Source of the DNA: Arcuatula senhousia
Taxonomy: Eukaryota; Mollusca; Bivalvia; Mytilida; Mytilidae
DNA: 64,000 bases
Direction: 5' to 3'
Assembly: GCA_963971305.1 (NCBI GenBank)
Contig: OZ020304.1
Coordinates: 5,589,576 to 5,653,575 of the forward strand
The translations under genes were made by a program, and so were the position numbers. Numbering within the stretch: the first letter of the stretch is position 1; every line of letters begins with the position of its first letter. Below the pieces are notes generated by a model that saw nothing but the letters and a program-made list of their open reading frames with translations, was not told where the DNA came from and ran no database searches. Below are positions 35,241-45,753 of the stretch, one piece after another.

Positions 35241-38197
35241 ATGGAACAGCGAGAAATCATTTGTCGGTTTTACTTTGATCTAGGACTTAGTTACGCTGAA
35301 ATTCTGGAATGTCTTTCACAGATTCACAACATTATAATCAGTATGAGAACATTGAAAAGAATCTTTAAAATAGAAGGATTATACAGGCGAAAAAAATATA
35401 CAGATATTCTTGAAGTTGCGGAATTCATTGAGGAACAACTAAATCATGGCAGTCAATTGAGCTATCGCTCCATGCATTTGAGATGTGTCCAAAATGGATT
35501 GCGTGTACCCCGACATACGATTAGCATACTTATGCAGATACTAGACCCAAGAGGTATACAATGCCGATTAAAACATCGACTTCGGAGACGACGGTATTTT
35601 GCCCGTGGACCGAATTTTCTTTGGCACATTGACTCTTATGACAAACTTAAACAATATGGCATATGTATCAACGGATGTATCGATGGGTTTTCCAGAAATT
35701 TGATCTGGTTAAATGCATATAAAACAAGCAGTAATCCAAGTGTTATAGCCGGCTATTTCATCGAGGCGGTAAACAAAAATCAAGGTTGCCCGAAGCTAAT
35801 GAGGGGTGATATGGGAACTGAAAATGGTCACGTTGCATGCATGGAAAATTTTTTAACTGGTCGCGAAGGAAGCTTCATTTATGGAAAAAGCACTGGAAAC
35901 CAGCGTATTGAAATGTTCTGGTCTTTTTTTCGAAGACAGTGTAGTCAATTTTGGATTGACATACTTTCGGATATCAAGAATAATGGATATTTTACTGGAA
36001 ATTTTATCGACACAAATTTGCTACAGTTTAGTTTCTTAGACTTAATACAGGTAAGAATATGCACATATAAACTATCTCGCAACATCTTTGAAATTATACT
36101 CTATTTAATTGACATAAGTTTCTGGCGCTGACACTAGTCATGTGACCTCAACTTAACAGCTAAAAATGCAAAAAAAAAGTGCTATTAGGTTCCCTCAAGC
36201 ATGTCAAGTCTTGTCAAATAAATACTGTCAATTAAATACTGGACTGCTAGTCATGACTGTAGATAGCAAAGAATGTCATGATTTCAATTTGGGTGTAATT
36301 TAAAAGTAACTGCTCTCGATTTATGCATGGAAAAAGTATTCTTGTTCATCTTTTGCTGAATAAGAGATTCTGATACCACGTTAGTTATTTCAAAATCAAA
36401 ATTCTAGAATTCACAAAGTTCCAGGCAAAGAAATATAACACTGTGTCTGACGTGCGTTTCCGGCTGTTAAAGAGTCACCTGAGATGCTCAAGCTAAACGT
36501 TGAACGACTGCAAAAAAAACACAATAAGAATATAGAGCATAGAACACTTTGAATGTAAATCCCAATATAACAAACATATACTCACTCAAAAAAGAAACGC
36601 AACATGCAAAAATTTTAAAATTACATCGCATACTAAAGTCGAGTTTTATATCATCAATTGTTGAAATATCATTATGAAATTTGACTTGGCAATTGTAGAG
36701 GGGCCACTTTTTCTTTAATTGCTAATTTTTTTATAAAATGTTTACAAATTGAGTGCGCATGCCAATCAGAATTATGTCATGCAGTTTGTTTGCAAGACAG
36801 TACTCAAACTGCCACCCCCATATTCAAAAGAACGTTCCGCACAAGATTTCAATATCAGATTCTCATCACCCAAAAGTTTGTGCTTTCTTTCCGTGGTTTT
36901 TGATTGCACAATTAGGCGTTGGCGCATGCGCAGATCCGATTTAATCAGTAGATGCACGATTTTTCATAAGATCAAAATTTTCAGAAAGTCTTTAAAAAGC
37001 AAAAATGTCCTGTGTTTTACGTTTGTTATGTTATTGGTAAGGATTCTCATGTTCCCATTTGACTCTTGATGCACTACACTCCACCCAATTTTTCAAAATC
37101 TCTGAACCTTCCTTCTCATATTGTTTGCCATTTGTTAGAATGTTTAGCAGAAGCTTTCTTTGTAAAAATTGGTATTTTAGTTTACGACAATGTTTTGGTG
37201 CTGATATCATTCTGGATGAATAATCCAAGGAGAATTCCCTTGTTCAAAACTCCTTCAACCGATATGTCGTGTGCAGGGGAAATTCACGCCTCATGTTGAG
37301 CCTGATTTTAACCACTTTAGACGGGATTATCGTTATGATAATGATGGTATCAAAGAAAGGAAGATTTTCGCATGGTTATGGAACCAAAAAAGTGACCGTT
37401 TCACATATTGGTTACCAGAAATAGTGGATGTTAGATAAGACTATCAATTTCTATGATTTTTCAAAGTTGGATAAGCGCAAGCGCTAGCGCCACCCGATGT
37501 TTTTAAAAACGTGGGGTATGGGAGCAAAGGCTTCAATATGTGAAAAAATGGGGGCCAGAAGATCGTATGCAGCGTTTTTTTAGAAACAGAGAGAACACAA
37601 GTGAAGTCGTGATTTTATCATTTAGTCGGTATAACTTCAGTTGGCGCTGCGCCTTTGTTGGCTGGTAAGTTTGAATCTTGTTTATATCACACGTAAGATT
37701 AACCATTTCTAAATGATTCTGCAAAATTTCACATTCGTACGTCAATTTTTAGTTGAAATTCATTAGTTTTTATTTCAATAGTATTTGAAGTATCTTTATA
37801 TGTTGCGTTTCTTTTTTGAGAGAGTATATGAATGACAAAATCAATTATTGAAGGTTTTTTTTTTTTGTAGCATGATATAGACCGCATGATTATTGAGTGG
37901 AACACACACATAATTAGACCGAAAAAATGCCAGACAAGTCCAAGTGGTCGTCCTATGATTATGTATGAGCTTCCTCATGTGTATAATACAATAGATTATT
38001 TGGTTAGAGTTTTGCCTATTCTAATTGCGACATGTAGAGATGAGTGTACTTTTTGCCAGGAAAAGCCATGTGACAAAGACTGCTTTGAACTCTTCATGAT
38101 CTACTTGGAAGAACTAGACAAGGAAATTCCTGCTGATGTGGATGAAGCCATCGGCTTGTATATGGCAATTAGAACTGAGCTTTACGACGATTTATAA
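35241..38197 (+). CDS. DDE integrase-like protein, two coding exons, 378 residues
   Basis: Coding exons are 35241-36050 (270 codons) and 37871-38197 (108 codons plus stop). The junction keeps phase 0: CAG, donor GTAAGAAT at 36051, acceptor TTTTTTGTAG ending at 37870. Residues 10-50 form a helix-turn-helix-like region. Residues 120-235 are an integrase-core (rve-like) domain with candidate catalytic residues D131 (WHIDSYDK), D190 (RGDMGTENG) and E224 (NQRIEMFW), a D-x58-D-x33-E spacing. Exon 3 is Cys-rich. I recall similar multi-exon genes of unknown function in fishes and molluscs, with the same INGCIDGFSR and SFIYG motifs. The frame is intact and the triad complete. It may be a domesticated transposase/integrase or a live transposon gene. 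No terminal repeats were found around it. Confidence 0.8.
36580..37825. mobile_element. TIR element inside intron 2 of the integrase-like gene
   Basis: The left end ACTCACTCAAAAAAGAAACG (36580) and the right end (reverse complement ACTCTCTCAAAAAAGAAACG, ending 37825) form terminal inverted repeats of about 28 bp with few mismatches. ATAT flanks both sides (36576-36579, 37826-37829), compatible with a TA-type target. Internal frames (36749-37069, 37066-37299) are short and unrecognised, so a working transposase is unlikely. The element does not touch the splice sites. Confidence 0.75.
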
Positions 38198-39816
38198 TTC
38201 AATCTGTTGATAAACGGAATCAATAATGTCAAAAATAGCTAAAATTCAAATATAATACATGAATTCTAATATGTTAGTAAAACTATGGAAAACGAAGTAT
38301 TGACAGTGAAATGCGAAGAAGAGTTTCTCTTGTTCAGACAACTTAATATTTATTTTTGTAATTGTAATGTTTGAAAAAAAACTTGGGATTATATGTTGTT
38401 ACTTATTTATACGGGCGCATTAAATTTGGGCTAAAGATTCAGAAATACAGATTTTCATTTGGGCAAATAGCACTCGACGTTTGGGCTAATAAGATTTTTA
38501 CCTGAACATGTAAATATAGATAATCTACATACATCTATAGGTGATAAAACTTTTCCGATTTTGACCCCCCTAAAAGATTAATCCAAATAAACATGGACAT
38601 GCAAAATACTTGTATATAACAGTTTTTTTTTTTAATTCCTTGTTAATGCTTCTATTCACCTTGTTTAAGATGAAGTTACAAATCACTTGGTTTTCATGCT
38701 AACATGTTGCATGTTTGATAGTATATAGAGTTAAATGTGTAACAGATACGAAAAAAGAAAATAAAAGCTTTGCGTTGATGAATTTTCTATTTCGAATAAA
38801 TGTGACTTTAAAGAAGAGATACAGATCGGTCCATCATATACGATTAGTTGTTTTGTAACATTTGTTGCAAAACAAAGTTTTAAATTGAAAAATTCTTGAT
38901 TTTTAATATCTCTTTGTTCCAAAAAGTACAATTTCAGCCATTCATCAAACATTTCAATTTATAACCAGTCGTTTTATTTTTTATGAACCAGTATATGTCT
39001 AACCATTTCAACCATATGTCAGTCACAAAAAATGATTATGTCGCTCCGGGATCCAGAAGTCCTCGAATTTTCTCTAGTTCCTGCTTGTAGCAGCACACCC
39101 GTCGGTATAGCCAGATAAAGGTCTGTAAAGATATCCAATTCGGTAAAAGGATTAAGCTGTTGCCCTTTAAGGTAGATGGGGTGTCTATCACTGGGCATCT
39201 TTTTTGCACATCTATCAAAACTTTAGAATTTATAATGCTTGTTATTCAAATTGTTTTCTAATATGATACAGGTTAAACCTGAAAAGCTCCCGCAGATAAA
39301 GTTACTTTATTGTATATGGTTTCTCATAATTTAATTAAAGCAAGACTCATTATCTTTCAATAACAGCAAGAAACGCAAGCTTTCGCATGATTTCAAAATA
39401 AGGAACGCGACTGCAAACAGAACAAGGAAGTGAATTTGTGCGGACCTCACAGAGGACACCCTAAGAATTTCTACTTTCATTTTCGAATTCAAAGCCGGCG
39501 AGAGAGAAATTTACAAAAACATATATGTGCACTGGGAACAATGTTAATTTAATGACTGCAGGTAATGAAATTTGTCTGCTGAAATATTCAAGTTATTTGT
39601 TTGGTTGACAAGGCACCGCTTTTGTGAGAGTCTTGTTTCGCGAAAATTAATATGACAGGTTCCCGCGCTTCTGTCATTTTGTTATGATGGGCGCGACCTC
39701 TAGTGATAAGAATAGACGCCAAAATATGCCGGTAGAACTTTTTTTTTAATTCTTTATATTTAAAACATTTCATACCTGGAAATACTTGAAAAAATATTTT
39801 AATACAATAACTATGT
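38198..39816. other. 3' flank of the integrase-like gene and unassigned DNA
   Basis: No canonical AATAAA was found close to the stop codon; ATAATA-type sequences lie near 38220-38260. At 39050-39200 there is a block with CACACCCGTCGG resembling 33445-33460, probably a dispersed repeat. Nothing else was recognised. Confidence 0.4.
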
Positions 39817-39819
39817 TTA

Positions 39820-40102
39820 GGCACGGACCATTTGATTTTCTGGGGGGGCCTTGGATTTTACCTTGAGCCGGGAATTTTTTTTCGCCCGCTTTGCGGGCCA
39901 GATTATTTTTTTCACACACATACTAAGCAAGGAAATTTTGTTGGCAAGATTATTTTTTTTTCAATTAGCAAGATTGAAACCAGATTATTTTTTTCAACCT
40001 AGGTGCTGGCCGGATTATTTTTTTTTCCAAAAATCAGGGCCAAGAAATTTTTTTAAAAAAAATCCCAGGCCCCCCCCCCCAGAAAATCAAATGGTCCGTG
40101 CC
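39820..40102. mobile_element. MITE with ~30-bp terminal inverted repeats and TTA duplication
   Basis: The ends are GGCACGGACCATTTGATTTT (39820-39839) and its exact reverse complement at 40083-40102. The direct flanks are TTA (39817-39819 and 40103-40105), fitting a PIF/Harbinger-like 3-bp target. G and C runs adjoin the TIRs, and the interior repeats GATTATTTTTTTC motifs. It has no coding capacity. The superfamily call rests only on TSD length and is tentative. Confidence 0.8.
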
Positions 40103-41300
40103 TTATTATTTTTTAAAATTGAAAATTACAAAAAAGGAATTTAATTTTGCATTCCGTGTTATTGGGTGCGGATTTCTGACTAGCTTATACGTTTTCCGGT
40201 TTGAGGCATCATACTCAGTCAATTTAGCTCCCGCTGAGCGGGAGCTTATTATGCTAGGTTATCATCAAAATTTGCAATTATAACAAAAATAGGATTAAAT
40301 ACACCTTCTTTGCGAATTTCAATATTTTCTCGTACTTTTTAAGGGGAGATAATTTGTATAGAAATAATAGGGAAAACACATTTTTCACTTTTTTCAAATT
40401 TTTTGATGGTGAAGTTTATTTTTTATTTAGTATATTTAAAAATCCATCCAAAACAAAGATTTTCACAAATTTAAAAAAAAATCTATGGAGTGAATTTTTT
40501 TACAAAAAAAGAAATTAGAATTTTCCCTATTGATCCTATATAAAAAGTACTGAAATCATCAATTTTTCAAAGTCGTTTCTACAAAAATTCTCGTGGTGAA
40601 GTTTTGATTTTATAATGGAGATTATAAGTACCAGTCTAGGACTTAAGGTGGTCAAAATTAAAGAAAATTCTATGAATAACTTTTTAGACACCCCATCTAC
40701 CTTAACTGATTTTTTCAAGTTGTTCACTACAATCAAAGGTAATGTCTTCAGGAGCACTGGGTTCACTCTGGTTACGACTTGGGTTCGCGATGCTGATGGT
40801 TTTTTAGTAATTTTGTATTTTGTTTGCGTTGTTTTCTTTTTTTCTGTTGTCTTATTTTCTGGATTTGCCGTCGACATTTCGGACTTTCCTTATTCGGATG
40901 TCCCTTTGGTACATTTTTACCTCATTCTTTTTTCTAAAGTCTCCATTGGATCGAGGTTGTCTGATGATCCAATGTGTGGGTGCAAAAGTAAAAATAGCAT
41001 TTTTTGTGTTTTTTGCTATAAAGAAAGTTCTATTACAGATAGAGAAAAGCTATAGAAATGTATTTTTTTATTGTTAAGGTCATTAAGCTTAAACAAAGTA
41101 TTTATTTGGTCTAAGGTGTTCGGTTAACCTTTAAAGGATCGAGTTGCGAACCTTTAGAGTTGAAAAAAATAACGTTGTTGACATGTTTTTTTCCATTTAG
41201 TAAGAAAATTGTTGCAAATACATAAAACCTGTTGCTAGCTTAAACATCATCTAGCTCTGTAAAAGTTTTTATTGAGCCGAAGTTGTCATATGACCATTTA
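40103..41300. other. Unassigned region with repeat traces
   Basis: A copy of the tail module appears near 40870-40910 (CATTTCGGACTTTCCTTATT). Open frames here are T-rich and not recognised. At 41100-41300 weak matches to the transposon family at 45754-47105 appear (TTAACCTTTAAAGGATCGAG, GAAGTTGTCATATGACC). Confidence 0.4.
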
Positions 41301-41630
41301 TATGAAATATGGTCTTTTAAGTCATAAGGTTCGTGGTTCGATCCTCGTCCGGGGTGAAAATTTCATGAAGCAATTTTCCGACTCTCTCTTGACAGCATTT
41401 GCGAGGGTGGTCTCAAGGAACGATGCTAGTCCTTCGGAAGGGACGAAAAAAGGTTGTCCCGTGTATGTGGAGAGCAATACCCCATGCACGTTAAAGACCC
41501 CTTTGACGAGTTCGATAAGAGTAGGCTCAATGGGGGCCGCTGCAAAGGCCACACTCGCAAACTGCTAGCTGGAGAGGGATTTACATAAGCATTAAGCTTG
41601 TTTCCCAATCCAGGATAAATAAATATGTTT
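41300..41630 (+). mobile_element. tRNA-derived SINE-like repeat
   Basis: A perfect box B, GGTTCGATCC, lies at 41335-41344, preceded by a TTTAAGTCATAAGGTTC stretch like a tRNA anticodon and variable arm. A conserved-looking body follows with CCCATGCACGTTAAAGACCC (41481-41500), ending near an AT-rich ATAAATAAATA tail (about 41616-41625). A convincing box A is missing, so the 5' end is truncated or replaced. The family name is not assigned. Confidence 0.6.
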
Positions 41631-41967
41631 AAACTAAGTCATAATGTTTTTTTTTAAATATATTTGCCAAATAGAAAGAAAATTGTTGCAGATAGAGAAA
41701 AGGACTTTTTACATTATTCTGTTCCGCTCAATCAGGACTTGTAATCTCAGTCTAAGAGAGGAGACTCTTTTTATATACTCATGTAGGAGTTATTGCCATT
41801 TTATGATTTTTTTTCTCAATATTCAACTTTATTAGGTAAATTTCCTGAATTTCTCCAAAACGATTCGATATATCATGAAATTAGAATCGCATTTGAACTG
41901 ATAAAGCATCTACAAGATTGTAAAATGGAGGAATCCAACTAGAAAAACTGTGAGCAGCAGCTCACGA

Positions 41968-42520
41968 ATCAATACCCCCGCCCCAAATATTAATCAAAAG
42001 AAATTTTTAATATAGCAGGAGCACATCTACATCATGTCACAAAGGTTGTGGTAAAATTTCATGAAAATCCATCAAGGGGTTTAGGATGAGTTGCGGATAC
42101 GAGATAGGTACCCCCTTGGTACCAATTGCAAAGTTCATTTTGCTTTCGGAAACCCCAAAAATCATTTTGACAGTCTTTTAAAATAGAAGTTGCACATCTA
42201 CATTATGTCACAAAGATTGTGTGAAAGTTTCATGAAAATCCATCAAGGGTTCTAGGAGGAGTTGCGGATAAGAGATGGGTACCCCCTTGTCGACCAATGG
42301 CAAAGTCTATGTTTTGCTTTGGGAAACCCCCAAAATCCTATTGACAGATTTTTAGAATAAAAGGCGCAAATCTACATTATGTCACAAAGATTGTGTGAAA
42401 GTTTCAGGAAAATCCATTGAGACGTTTATGAGGAGTTGAGGAATAGAGTTTGGTGAAACGAAAGGACGGACACCCCCATCACTATATGCCCCCAACTTTT
42501 AAAGCGGGGGTATAAAAAGT
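41968..42520 (+). mobile_element. Non-autonomous element with three ~172-bp internal repeats
   Basis: The left end ATACCCCCGC (about 41972) pairs with the right end GCGGGGGTAT (about 42504-42513). Inside, three units start near 42023, 42193 and 42368, each with CTACAT-ATGTCACAAAG-TTGTG and GAAAATCCAT. Units are diverged. This terminal-repeat plus tandem-core form is common among bivalve repeats. A relative seems to lie at 56086-57165. Confidence 0.65.
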
Positions 42521-42668
42521 CGCACCTTTATTTGATGTTTTTGTCCTCTAAAGTGAAATCTCTTTAGATTAAGAAAACAAAATGTTGTTCATTGCTGTTT
42601 TAACTTTAAAACCATTTTGGTTGTGGTACCAATACTTTGATTTTTTAAATGTATTTTTCAAAAATCAC

Positions 42669-42743
42669 AATCACAATAATTGAGTTTGGTTTTTGTAAGC
42701 TATTTCAAATAGCTTACAAAAACCAAACTCAATAATTGTGATT
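42669..42743. repeat. Near-perfect 37-bp-arm palindrome
   Basis: The arm 42669-42705 is complementary to 42707-42743 with one mismatch and a single-base centre. The arm contains TGAGTTTGGTTTTTGTAAGC. Transcription from either side would give a very stable hairpin. It could be a MITE end, a small-RNA source or a cloning/assembly foldback. Confidence 0.85.
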
Positions 42744-43019
42744 GTAAGCAAGTCACAGTCCCCCCAAAACGCCCCGTATTTGACATTATTTTCTTCAGCA
42801 CAGAAAAAAAACAATATATCAAATTTCATTAGATTCGAACATTGTTTGAAAAATCGTCCAAAATGGCTACCATATCCCTCCCTGTACCAATTTTCATTAA
42901 AATCTAAGCACTTTGAAAAGATATATAATTTTGGCCCAAAAACTCACATTTTTTTTTTCGTATTTTTAACTCACCTAGCTCACGAAATTGTGAGGGGGGA
43001 GGGGGTGGGTGGTCTTATG

Positions 43020-43960
43020 TGATACATCCGGCGTCGGTGTTGGCGTCCGCACCTACTTACAGAAGAATAGTTAAGATCCATAAAGTCTTCCTGACAAATG
43101 CCACATCAATTATATTAGTATTGTAGGTGCACCTAATGATGCTAAGGACAATGCATGCTTCGGATGCTGGCTCTGACCTATATTTTCCGCATGGATGAAC
43201 ACTTACATGCACGCTTCGCGAACTGACATGGGGTTTATGTGTCATATCTGATTAGCTATTCCAGAGCTTGTGGAAATTACATCAATTTCTATACTAAAGG
43301 GTCATTCAGTTGTTTTGTGGTTTGATGTTGTTTGTTTCTTTGTGTTGTCTTTGTCGTTCTCGTTTTTAGGTTTTGTCTTCGAAAATTTGGACTTTTGATA
43401 TTCGGATGACCCTTTGGTACCTCATTGCTTCTTTTATATCGGTATGGTACATGTACAAATGTAGGTGTATCCAGTGATGCTAAGCACAATGCATGCTTTG
43501 GATGCTGGCTCTCACCTATATTTTTCTGCATTAATGAACACTTACAGAAAAATGGTTAAGATCCAAACACCCTTACTGACAAGTACTTCTATGGTAGGTG
43601 CACCTAGTTATGCTAAGCACAATGCAAGTTTCGAATGCTGACTCTGACCTATATTGTCCGCATGAATGACAACTTTAAGAAGAATGGAAAGCCCATTCCT
43701 TATTACTTACACATGCAACATCAATCATATAACCATAGTTGGTGCACCTACGGATCCTGGGCATAATGCATGCTTCGGATGCTGGCTGTGACCTACTTTT
43801 TACGAATGGATGACCACTTACAGAAGAATGGTTAAAGTCAATCCTGGTTACTAACACATGCCATATCAAACATATTGTCATGATTGGTGCACCTACAGAT
43901 GCTTAGCACCATGGATGGTTCAGATGCATGGATGAGCACTTAAAATATTGAAAAGTTCAG
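43020..43960 (-). repeat. Degenerate tandem repeats, same family as 27640-28220
   Basis: Units marked by GATGCTAAG-ACAATGCATG and GGATGCTGGCTCT-ACCTAT occur near 43136, 43474, 43610, 43755 and 43899. The orientation is opposite to 27640-28220. A tail-type module (TTTGGACTTTTGATATTCGG, 43385-43404) interrupts the array between the first and second units. Confidence 0.75.
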
Positions 43961-44449
43961 GTCAATTAAGGCTTAGTGATAATTATGCGTTACGATGTGA
44001 ACTTTGCAATCGATAGATTACTAATGTTTGTAGTATTCAATCTTCAATCACTGCAAAAGAACCTACTAGCAATTCCATGTGTGTGGGCGTGTGTGTGTGT
44101 GTGTTTAACGCCCTTTATCGACCCACCGGGCCATGTAGGGCGGTCAGTTTTAATGATAGAAGAAACCGGAACTAGTAATTCCATGCTTTATATTTAGTGT
44201 CCCTGAATGAAATAAAAATTATTTGTTTATCTGCAATTTTTGTGAGTCTTAACATATATATGCATTTAAGAAACTCATTATTAAGAAATATTTTATGTTG
44301 AAATGTCTAAAGGTTTATATGATTAATTGAGGAGAAAAATAACCAGGAGCTTGAATCGCACACCTGGTCTTAATTACAGCTTAACTTGTAGCTATTACCT
44401 GTACAATAATGTATCATCTGACGAATACCACCAAATGGATTCTCAATGA
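43961..44449. other. Unassigned, with a short GT microsatellite
   Basis: A (GT)n-like run lies at about 44077-44106. No gene or further repeat was recognised. Confidence 0.4.
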
Positions 44450-45070
44450 TACGCAATTGTTTTTATTCAATAGGCCAAAAACACTATTTTTGACATTGAA
44501 GGGGCTGTACACCTGTAAGGGTTCATCTGACAACCTGGGTCCTATGGCAACTGTGGTAGAACTAAATTAGCTGAACAATTAAGCAAGGAATTGCTTTTCT
44601 CTATCTGTAATAGATTTCCATCTTAGGCCAAAACACTTTTTTTCATCTTTCAGGAACCGTAACCCCTATAAGGGGTCATCTGACAACCTCAACCCCGAGG
44701 AGACTTTTGTAGAGCTAAATGAGCTGAATATTTAAGAAAGCAACATCTATTCTCTATCTGCAATAGTTTTCATTCTATAGACCAAAAACATGAGAATTGC
44801 TATTTATGGATTTGTATTGAATCTTTTGTATGGTATTTTAAGTCTTGGGCCAATGCAGAACGGCGAGCAGAGACCTCTGGCCATTCTGAAGACTGATGTC
44901 TGTTTTCCATTGTGATTTTAAATTTCTGTTTGTTTATGTTTGTTGTGTCGCGTACACTTATTCCACATCTCAATATCCTCTATTTTTTATATCTTTTATG
45001 GGCCGTAACCCCTATAAGGGGTCATCTGACAATTTCGCCCTAATCACGACTTTTGTAGAGCTTTGACCTT
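44450..45070 (-). mobile_element. Degenerate fragment of the 45754-47105 transposon family, with an inserted tail
   Basis: On the plus strand CCCCTATAAGGGGTCATCTG and TCTATCTG-AATAG are the reverse complements of the ~170-bp units at 46080-47060, in two to three spaced units. At about 44820-44990 the plus-strand tail of the Penelope-like family (AAGTCTTGGGCCAATGCA to CGTACACTTATTCCACATCT) is inserted. No terminal hairpins are kept. Confidence 0.65.
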
Positions 45071-45753
45071 TTGTATGTGCAAAGACCGGTCAGATGAAAA
45101 ATAAGAGATAGATGAGCAAAAGCTAAGACTCATTACTAATAGTCTAAGATTAGAACCAATGTGACTGATGTAAGAAAATCAAATTCATCTGAAAATATAC
45201 ATGTACAATTATTCAGAAATTGAAATGATATGGAGTGAGTACTAAAATATTATGTCTTTAAAACTTGAACCTCACAATAAAACAACAATTCTTTTATTGA
45301 AGTGGATGATACAAAGAGTAAAAAAAAAACATTGGATGTTAAAAAAAAAACAAAACTTGTGAAAAATCCTTCTGAAATCTTTATAAATGTAAGGGAATAA
45401 TCCAACTTAGTTCTTATTATATAATCCATTTATTAATCTATGTCAAGAGGATGGTGGACTTTTAGTATCGCTGTGAATTCTGCTCTCATTTCAGTATAAT
45501 TGCTGTAGTTCGTGGATAGTTCTATCATGGGCGTACAAGTACGCACTACCGGCATTCTCAAAAGACCTTTTCTGTCATTGAAGTGGATTTCTATTTTGTC
45601 AACACACAACATGTCTGACCCGGTTACGTGGCGAACAAAGCACTTCAACATATGATCATCTAGACCTTTGACATACTGTTTAAGAAACTGCAAGGTTCTG
45701 TCCTCTTCCTTTCCGTCTCTCTGTGGTTGAAAAAGCCGAATCACTTTTTTATT

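Noticed and set aside
36749..37299. Possible host exons in intron 2 of the integrase-like gene
   Set aside because: The frames lie inside the TIR element, lack family features, and the flanking exons already join in phase.
34591..39800. Terminal inverted repeats defining a transposon around the integrase-like gene
   Set aside because: The outer flank of the cassette (TACGGAAGCCCGTCAGTGCC) has no inverted partner downstream of 38197 within the window; its only other copy is at 60807-60826, in cassette copy 2.
39851..40144. Plus-strand 97-codon frame rich in Phe and Pro
   Set aside because: It lies almost wholly inside the TTA-flanked MITE and reflects its T and C homopolymers.
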